From: Phymorhynchus buccinoides
Lineage: Eukaryota; Mollusca; Gastropoda; Neogastropoda; Raphitomidae
Length of the DNA stretch: 64,000 nucleotides
NCBI GenBank assembly: GCA_017654935.2
Contig: CM065687.1
Span: forward strand, 20,513,556-20,577,555
Reading direction: 5' to 3'
The translations under genes were made by a program, and so were the position numbers. Below are positions 58,771 through 64,000 of the stretch, piece by piece (position 1 is the first letter of the stretch; each line of letters starts with the position of its first letter). The notes beneath the pieces are model-generated. The model saw nothing but the letters and a program-made list of their open reading frames with translations, had not been told where the DNA came from and searched no databases.

Positions 58771-60646
58771 AGAGATTAATAATAATATTAACATCAACTT
58801 CATGAAATATTAAAAATGAATATAAACGTGATTCTCATAGAGTCATACCCCTTTAGGTTGGATGGAGAAGGTCCTCACTAGGAAGTCGGCCTTCACATCC
58901 ACACCATGGCACGTGACCTCCACGTGACCGTACGTCCTCTTCTGACCCATTTCCGGCCAGTACTTGGAACACTTTTTCTGGAGAGAAAGTACAGTAGTAA
59001 CTTAGGAACCCAGTAGGCATATGAAATACTGGTGATGAAATAATAATAATAATAATAATAAAAATAATAATAATAATAATAACAACAAGATGGATTTTGA
59101 TCAAGCTCGTCCTCCGAAATCGGATTGTGTCGGTTGAATGCAGTGGGGACAGCAGTGAAAACTGAAAACCACCGGACACATACATACCTCATCCATTATG
59201 GCCATATGGCCTGGGAAAGCAAAAGAAGAAGACGATCAAGTTCGGATTAGTAAGAAAGTGTCACCTAAAGACTTTTTCATGTTAATGGAAGATGGTGGGT
59301 GTAATCTTTCAAACGGAGGGACACTTTAACTGGCAAAATAACACAACTTTAAGATACTAATTTTAGAAACAATGTCCAACCCGCGTAATATAGCCTATAG
59401 CTAAAAGTGACCCATCGCCATGAAATGAGTCATGATGTCCCAGTGGTCATGTTTGAATTATTAACAAATTGTTATTCTGTATTAAAAAAAAGCTTTCCAA
59501 CAAACCAAACCTTTTGTAAATAGGACTATTTGTTGCAAAGTTATGAAGATTTGAAGTCGTATACTCAGGGAATCGGCAAAATGAGAAAATGCAACCGGAA
59601 AATTTCTAAATGTGTAGAAAACAACCAGCTGTGTCGGATATAATTTCTGATATCTAAACACACTTTTAAGGCAGAAAGGATTGTTTTTACACTTCAATAC
59701 TTCTGTATGAGGTAGATAAAGACCTATTGTTCAATAATAAGTTACAATTTGAGAATTGATGATTTGACCCCCTTCCACCTAAACTTACCCTTAGGGAGTA
59801 AAGTGAGCTAGGGACATGACAACACGACCCATTTTGTGGCGACGGGTTACAAGAAAAATCAATGGCCCCTCTTTATGACCATAGGTGATGATGAGTTTTA
59901 AAGGTGGACCCTAACGGATGACTTTTTGCAAGAAACACGCCGAGATCACCACAGAAAGACAGCCTTTTCAAGGATCGGAACACTCACTTTGCTCTGGTTT
60001 CCTAGAAATCAAATCCGTCAAAAGCGATGATTCCTCCTTGGCGGAGAGAGTAGCCATTTTGGAAGGGGTGGGTGAAGGTCACTCATTGTGGTTGAAGCGT
60101 TTTCTTTTTTTTGTAGTGCAGTAAAAACAAAAATTGGATCCGTTTCCTTTGTTGTGAGCGAAATTCCTTTAGATAAACTGTATAAAATTTTAAAAAAGAA
60201 AGAAAAAAGGCTTGTATTGCGAACATTTCGTGCAAACGATTTGGTCTAAACGCAGGCTGGCCATTAGAAAAGAGACGGCACACGCCTTCTCTTTGGGGTG
60301 AAAGAATTTGACTTCCAGCACCTCCGCCAAGGAGGAATCGCTGATTTGACGGTTTGATGATTTATAGGAAACCAGAGCAAAGTGAGTGTTGCAATCTCTG
60401 TAAAGGGTGTTTTCCTGCGTGATCTCGACGTGTTTCTTGCAAAAACTCATCCGTCAGGGTGGCCCTTTAATGACGAACCGTAGGAGGAGCAAAGGCTCCG
60501 AGTATAATGTCTGCCGCTCGGTGTCATTTTCTAGTTCAACTGTCCTACCTTCCCTTGCTCCTCCAAGTTGGTCAACATGACGATCTGGGAGACGTTATCC
60601 TGCCAGATCATCCACCACAGATCGCCCGCAGTTCTTTCCAAAGGAC
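49574..60646 (-). CDS. Receptor-type protein tyrosine phosphatase, cytoplasmic D1-D2 region (12 exons, 5' end missing)
   Basis: Join of twelve exons, in transcription order: 60549-60646, 58849-58977, 57704-57846, 56652-56787, 55575-55718, 54881-54977, 54230-54303, 53430-53561, 52002-52136, 50906-51042, 49876-50008, 49574-49645. Every border has GT/AG, and phases are compatible throughout (1430 nt, about 475 residues plus stop). D1 keeps [14 protein letters not shown], the WPDHG loop, [10 protein letters not shown] and the Q loop VQTE, so it should dephosphorylate phosphotyrosine at the inner face of the plasma membrane. D2 has WSDEG and CLNGATK in place of WPD and CX5R, so it is a pseudophosphatase. 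The first part of D1, the transmembrane segment and the ectodomain lie beyond 60646, probably across the gap. A tandem D1/D2 layout with inactive D2 is standard for RPTPs. I cannot assign a subtype. Confidence 0.92.
49750..50460. repeat. CA/GT microsatellites in RPTP introns (contig B)
   Basis: (CA)n at 49750-49875 and imperfect GT/GC arrays at 50098-50460 with (ATT)n at 50455-50478. They flank the exon at 49876-50008 and produce cysteine/valine-rich and histidine/threonine-rich artefact frames. Confidence 0.9.
49876..50008 (-). CDS. RPTP exon: D2 degenerate P-loop
   Basis: 133 bp, phase 2-0, acceptor ccttgtag, donor the first gt of a (GT)n array. Joined to the previous exon it gives [16 protein letters not shown], so Lys replaces the phosphate-binding Arg. 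It ends [13 protein letters not shown]. Confidence 0.92.
50613..50830. mobile_element. hAT-like MITE (contig B intron copy)
   Basis: Inverse of 12944-13162, at the same intron position, so it was inserted before the two copies separated. Confidence 0.65.
50906..51042 (-). CDS. RPTP exon: D2 degenerate WPD loop
   Basis: 137 bp, phase 0-2, acceptor atttcag, donor gtgagt. Encodes [20 protein letters not shown] and ends PVIVQC plus part of Leu. WPD has become WSD. Confidence 0.92.
52002..52136 (-). CDS. RPTP exon: D2 QYWP segment
   Basis: 135 bp, phase 0-0, acceptor tcctacag, donor gtatga. Encodes [19 protein letters not shown] and then [11 protein letters not shown]. The pair in contig A is 11649-11783. 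Confidence 0.9.
52440..53425 (-). repeat. Intronic VNTR, contig B copy
   Basis: Same composite unit as 9860-11340, with about four full units at 52480-53090 and several shortened ones to 53400, so there are fewer copies than in contig A. Each unit carries ctgcaaactactgac and (CT)n. Confidence 0.9.
53430..53561 (-). CDS. RPTP exon: D2 TQLPL..TV.DLWRLV segment
   Basis: 132 bp, phase 0-0, acceptor ttccctag, donor gtaaga. Encodes [20 protein letters not shown] and ends [11 protein letters not shown]. It is followed directly by the VNTR intron. Confidence 0.9.
54230..54303 (-). CDS. RPTP exon: D2 YINA segment
   Basis: 74 bp, phase 1-0, acceptor tgttgcag, donor gtaagt. Encodes [20 protein letters not shown] followed by AVFKS; YINA is conserved in PTP domains. 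Confidence 0.88.
54515..54795. repeat. Tandem duplication (about 137 bp) with CT and GAA tracts
   Basis: (CT)n, then cgtccacataca, then tgatgaaattaactgagg and (GAA)n, occur twice (about 54515-54645 and 54660-54790). The mirror in contig A is at about 8440-8670. It lies in the D2 intron. Confidence 0.8.
54881..54977 (-). CDS. RPTP exon: start of D2
   Basis: 97 bp, phase 0-1, acceptor gtttcag, donor gtttgc. Encodes [18 protein letters not shown] and KNRDPQNLP. The KNR...NLP motif opens a PTP domain. The contig A copy (8231-8323) is 4 bp shorter and out of frame. Confidence 0.88.
55388..55568. mobile_element. 181-bp MITE (TA-flanked, Tigger/pogo-type ends) next to a splice donor
   Basis: The left end is CAGTGGAACCCCCCTTACAA. 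The right end in reverse is CAATGGAACCTCCCTTATAA. TA flanks both (55386-55387, 55569-55570). The interior repeats ggtcttataagggagg. It starts at intron position +7 of the preceding exon's donor (gtaatA, exon edge at 55575), so it supplies most of the proximal intron. Confidence 0.8.
55575..55718 (-). CDS. RPTP exon: end of D1 and inter-domain linker
   Basis: 144 bp, phase 0-0. Encodes [14 protein letters not shown], the last D1 helix, then a polar linker. The donor gtaat runs straight into a MITE whose TA flank is at 55569-55570. Confidence 0.9.
55790..56135 (+). mobile_element. SINE-like repeat, full-length reference copy
   Basis: Head ccccgtggggataccggcgg, body with cttctggaagttttgtgctt and gaaatcggaatgtgtcggct, end tatggccatatggcctggga and a GAAGAAGAAG tail. 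It recurs at 22641, 29500 and 59105. No clear A/B boxes, so SINE status rests on repetition, size and tail. Confidence 0.65.
56652..56787 (-). CDS. RPTP exon: D1 catalytic P-loop and Q loop
   Basis: 136 bp, phase 2-0, acceptor tccataaag, donor gtatgg. Joined to the previous exon it gives [16 protein letters not shown], complete with Cys, Ser and Arg. It ends [11 protein letters not shown], the Q-loop region. D1 is therefore predicted to be active. Confidence 0.94.
56800..57330. repeat. Intron with (CA)n arrays
   Basis: CA arrays at 57025-57075 and 57205-57280 with GCGC insertions. No exon between 56787 and 57704 is visible. Confidence 0.85.
57330..57680 (+). mobile_element. LINE 3' end fragment
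   Basis: [19 protein letters not shown] then [12 protein letters not shown] at 57423 resembles the NSFFPRTI..WN.L...SV..F C-terminus common in LINE ORF2. A poly-G tract (57527-57543) and unique 3' sequence follow. It is intronic to the RPTP. Confidence 0.5.
57704..57846 (-). CDS. RPTP exon: D1 WPD loop and start of the catalytic loop
   Basis: 143 bp, phase 0-2, acceptor ttgctcag, donor gtagat. Encodes [18 protein letters not shown], with the general-acid Asp, and ends SVVHC plus two bases of the Ser codon, so an intron splits the catalytic HCS. Confidence 0.93.
57910..58848. repeat. Intron with long (GA)n arrays
   Basis: (CT)-rich at 58040-58100, (GA)n at 58513-58582 and 58695-58768. The rest is unique AT-rich DNA without a gene. 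Confidence 0.85.
58849..58977 (-). CDS. RPTP exon: D1, KCSKYWP segment
   Basis: 129 bp, phase 0-0, acceptor ctctccag, donor gtatga. Encodes [17 protein letters not shown] and ends [13 protein letters not shown] is a PTP signature. Confidence 0.9.
59030..59232 (+). mobile_element. (TAA)n and partial SINE-like repeat
   Basis: (TAA)n at 59040-59085 precedes the 3' half of the SINE-like family (tcctccgaaatcggattgtg to tatggccatatggcctggga, tail gaagaagac). 59233-59900 is AT-rich intron with nothing recognised. Confidence 0.6.
59902..60466. mobile_element. Fold-back MITE with long TIRs and TTAA duplication (copy 2)
   Basis: TTAA lies at 59898-59901 and 60467-60470. Arms starting aggtggaccctaacggatga and, in reverse, agggccaccctgacggatga extend about 150 bp or more, with a unique centre of about 170 bp. 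Same family as 1640-2074. It ends 82 bp from an RPTP exon donor. The TTAA preference recalls piggyBac-like elements, but the terminal bases are not the usual CCC. Confidence 0.8.
60549..60646 (-). CDS. RPTP exon: D1, PL..T..D.W.MIW segment
   Basis: 98 bp, acceptor ttttgacag, donor gtagga. Encodes [17 protein letters not shown] and then [12 protein letters not shown], the conserved D1 strand-helix region. It is the most 5' exon seen and starts in phase 1, so an upstream exon must exist. Confidence 0.9.
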
Positions 60647-60837
60647 CTGTCAAAAAGATAGAGAGAAATAAGAGAAAAAAATCAAGCAAGCAAACAAAAG
60701 GACATTGTGCAATATATTTGAAAAAACCCCATGTTCACTTGTTATTGTTAGCGCTCATAATTATGCTAACGTCTGCCCATGGAAAAAATATCGGGCATTG
60801 TCAGTATCCGTCCATGTTGACAATTTATGGGTTCAGG

Positions 60838-61337
60838 NNNNNNNNNNNNNNNNNNNNNNNNNNNNNNNNNNNNNNNNNNNNNNNNNNNNNNNNNNNNNNN
60901 NNNNNNNNNNNNNNNNNNNNNNNNNNNNNNNNNNNNNNNNNNNNNNNNNNNNNNNNNNNNNNNNNNNNNNNNNNNNNNNNNNNNNNNNNNNNNNNNNNNN
61001 NNNNNNNNNNNNNNNNNNNNNNNNNNNNNNNNNNNNNNNNNNNNNNNNNNNNNNNNNNNNNNNNNNNNNNNNNNNNNNNNNNNNNNNNNNNNNNNNNNNN
61101 NNNNNNNNNNNNNNNNNNNNNNNNNNNNNNNNNNNNNNNNNNNNNNNNNNNNNNNNNNNNNNNNNNNNNNNNNNNNNNNNNNNNNNNNNNNNNNNNNNNN
61201 NNNNNNNNNNNNNNNNNNNNNNNNNNNNNNNNNNNNNNNNNNNNNNNNNNNNNNNNNNNNNNNNNNNNNNNNNNNNNNNNNNNNNNNNNNNNNNNNNNNN
61301 NNNNNNNNNNNNNNNNNNNNNNNNNNNNNNNNNNNNN
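60838..61337. other. Assembly gap, 500 N
   Basis: Fixed-length join between contigs B and C. The missing upstream RPTP exons may be here or, more likely, on another contig. Confidence 0.99.
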
Positions 61338-64000
61338 TTGGTTGAATTTCTACGATGTCGATAAGCACACTCTTGCCGCTAAAAGAAATCTAAAGATGTA
61401 CTTTAGAGTAGACACATACTCATGTGTAGTGATGACGGAGGAGCTAGGCCGCTCACAAGAAAAGAGAAAGAGATAGAGTGGGGATTGCAACATATTCTTC
61501 AGCACAGTCTGGGATCAGGTATGAGGACAGACAGGCGACCTGGAAGACAATTCAGACGGAGAAGTAAGGAAGATTGCAGAGAGAGAGAGAGAGAGAAGAG
61601 AGAGATGTTCTGGAATCCTTTCGAACGTGTGAGAGAGATTTGAGAGAGAGCTCATAATGACGATGTCTGTCCGAGAGAGGAGGGTGGTCTGGAGAGTTGA
61701 CTGAATAAGAGAGTACTAGTTCTCTGATCTTGCCTTGACCGGAGAGAGTAGATGGATGAAGATCCAACTCACGGAGTGGGAGTGGAGAGATATGGAGATG
61801 ATGAGCAGAGAGGAGACCACTGAACACTGAAAAAACATGAAATGGGCTTAAGGAGTAGGCCATTGGACCCATGTTTCATTTTTGGGAGGTGGTTACAAAA
61901 GCATAACAATCGTTAACAAAGTTAGCAGTATTAACAACATTTTTTATTTCATAAACCCACACATAATCAAACTTAGCGTAATTACGTAGTTCAAAACTTC
62001 ATACAATGGCATGATCAGACATAGATCTGCAATTATCAACAATAGAACAACAATCACTCTTTACCCACTTTTCACTGTGCCATCTCCGATCTCACCGATT
62101 TTCATCATTTAACACACCATTAAACAATCATTTAAGCATATACGTATAGGTAGTAAGTGTAGTTCAAAACTTCATTACATACATGTATACCATAGTGAAT
62201 TAAAGAATCGTCAGATACCACACAATCATCTTGTGTTACTCCCATATTTAAGTGCATCATCTCCTTCCCCCCGATTATAAAATGCTTTTTTTCCGAGATG
62301 ATAAATGCTGAAAACGGATATAATCAGAGAGAATTTGTGATTTTCAGTTGCAAGCAGCCATGGTGTAAAGTTTGAACCATGTGAAGGTTGGTTTTATAAC
62401 ATTTTAACATTTTACTTGAGGAATATATTTCTGTCTCTCAAATTCGCTGTGCGATAACGAGGAGGCAATGGATAAATACAAAATGGATTTTAGAGGTCGT
62501 ACAAAACTGCTGAGGGTACAAAAGGGACATGAACAAATCTGTGGACATTTTGTTGTAACAACACGTAGACGACTATGTCGTGTTACGATGTTTAGTTGAG
62601 AAACACCTAACTCTCACCTGACTCACACCAAACAGATGTCTGATTACAGTTCTGGCTTTAAGTTAAAGATTGAATATGAACATCTGCAAGTAAGGGGAAT
62701 AAAATAATAAGTCAACTTCTTTTAAATGTTACACGGTAAACGGCTGAGGCCACAAAACGGATTCGGCTTTTGCTCCATTGCTGTTTTATACCATTGCATT
62801 TTAGATTCATAAACTGATTGAGTACGAGTATTGAGAGGAGAGAGATGTGAGAGATTGAGGAGAGAGAGAAGATTTGACTGATTCGAGAGAGTAGAGTGAC
62901 TTTGCGAGGCAGAAGACCAGATGAGAGAGAGGAGAGAGACCCGAGTGAGAGTACTTACCCGGCACGATGACTCTGACGTTTTATGAGAGACGAGAAGAGA
63001 GAGCACGACGCAGAGAGTCACAAAACAGACATACAGAGAAAGAAGGTTGCATGACCGATGGGCCTGGGTCTCAGTGTTTATTGTCGTCAAATTCAACACA
63101 ACACCTCGCACGCGTTCACAGCTATTTCGGGCAGGATTACAGTTTGTTTATGACTTGATATCTATTATTTATCAGACGTGTTTTTTAAAAATTTTTAAAT
63201 GGCCAACTTTAGTTTTACCAATAAGTAACACTTTCATAAATACGAAATAATAGGTCATGACGAGATTATGTTGTAGTAAATGTGACCTAAATTTAGTTTT
63301 GTAGTTCCACTTTTTTTTTCAGTGGATATTGCTAAATTTCCACTCATAGGCAATTGTATTTATGTTTACGATACTAAGTGTGTTATTCAAGAACATATTC
63401 TACTAAATATGTTGCATGATACTGCCCAACAAAAATAAGCTTTTACCATAAATCTGCATGAAAGAAATACAATGAAAGCAACACACGGCCAAAATATCTT
63501 TACAGACAATAGCTTGGTACAGTTTTTTATCTAAGATTTCTAGATTCAGGCTTTTAACTAAACAGCTTGATTGCGTGTGGGACTGAACAGCTGTGACGCT
63601 CGGAGCAGCCTCTTACACGTGACTGTATCCGCACTATTTGCTAATAGTTCACATTCGTAACAGAATTATATATAAAAAATGCCAAAGTAGTGACATTTTT
63701 TCAAAAAGTAATATTTTCTATGAAATCGTTATCCAGGCTTTTCGTTGTACGCGCACGTAACATGCTACTCAAAACAATGGAACTGAGTCATAATTATTAT
63801 TTTTGGGTGTTTTTTGCAGTAGTATCGTGTTGCCGGAAATATATATAGGAAGTTAAGGGTTGACAAAGTGTGGATAGATCGTTGACCGTATCGAAAAAAG
63901 GAAACAGAATGATAATGATGAAGAGGGGGTAGTAGGCATAGAGGCGTTAGAGGAGGCTAGTAAGGAAGGAAGAGGGGATGGGAAAGTGATAAAGAAGAAT
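61338..64000 (-). repeat. Contig C: inverted noisy copy of about 34150-36497
   Basis: 61345-61425 is the inverse of about 36405-36490 (shared cttgccgctaaaagaaatct). 63050-64000 is the inverse of about 34150-35330, with high identity beyond 63170. The middle (about 61450-63050) is GA-rich and only loosely alignable. A local direct repeat, gtagttcaaaacttcat, occurs at 61988 and 62159. No gene seen; the small open frames have no domains. Confidence 0.7.

Overview
The window is animal nuclear DNA, most likely from a mollusc and probably a marine gastropod. The host gene has phase-consistent introns with GT/AG borders and encodes a tandem-domain receptor-type protein tyrosine phosphatase (RPTP). 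The rest is Penelope-like and LINE retroelements, tRNA-derived SINEs, MITEs and very many GA/CA/TAA microsatellites. The taxonomic call is inference. Three runs of exactly 500 N (5681-6180, 24388-24887, 60838-61337) mark scaffold joins, so the window is four contigs: contig 1 (1-5680), A (6181-24387), B (24888-60837) and C (61338-64000).

Contig 1 holds a LINE 3' end with a (TAG)n tail, one extracellular exon of F5/8C-fucolectin type (1212-1427, + strand), a fold-back MITE, and a 37-bp inverted repeat. The minus-strand side of that repeat forms a textbook minimal hammerhead ribozyme (2704-2746).

Contig B carries the 3' part of an RPTP gene on the minus strand: twelve exons from 60646 down to 49574. 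They give about 475 residues: most of D1, with an intact [10 protein letters not shown] and WPD loop, then a full D2 whose CX5R Arg is replaced by Lys, then the stop codon. Contig A carries the same D2 exons on the + strand (8231-14206). A is an inverted second copy of B. Read in reverse, A matches B 27854-29782 and then B 40953 to about 55400, and skips 11,174 bp. The skipped part of B (29783-40956) holds a Tigger/pogo-like element, an 80-bp satellite, a tRNA-SINE, LINE fragments and a broken Penelope-like element. A SINE that runs across the breakpoint in B is cut in A, so A looks like the deletion allele. Contig C is in turn an inverted, noisy copy of about 34150-36497 of B. The simplest reading is that A and C are unpurged haplotypic contigs placed beside their allele, not a natural 63-kb palindrome.

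Downstream of the RPTP stop, in both copies, a 5'-truncated LINE sits between the stop codon and an AATAAA signal, flanked by a 20-21 bp target-site duplication. Further LINE ends, MITEs and microsatellites fill the remaining space. I see no prokaryotic genes, operons, CRISPR arrays, rRNA or intact tRNA genes. The most notable item is the hammerhead ribozyme. The most consequential one is the assembly structure, which duplicates the gene and fragments it.
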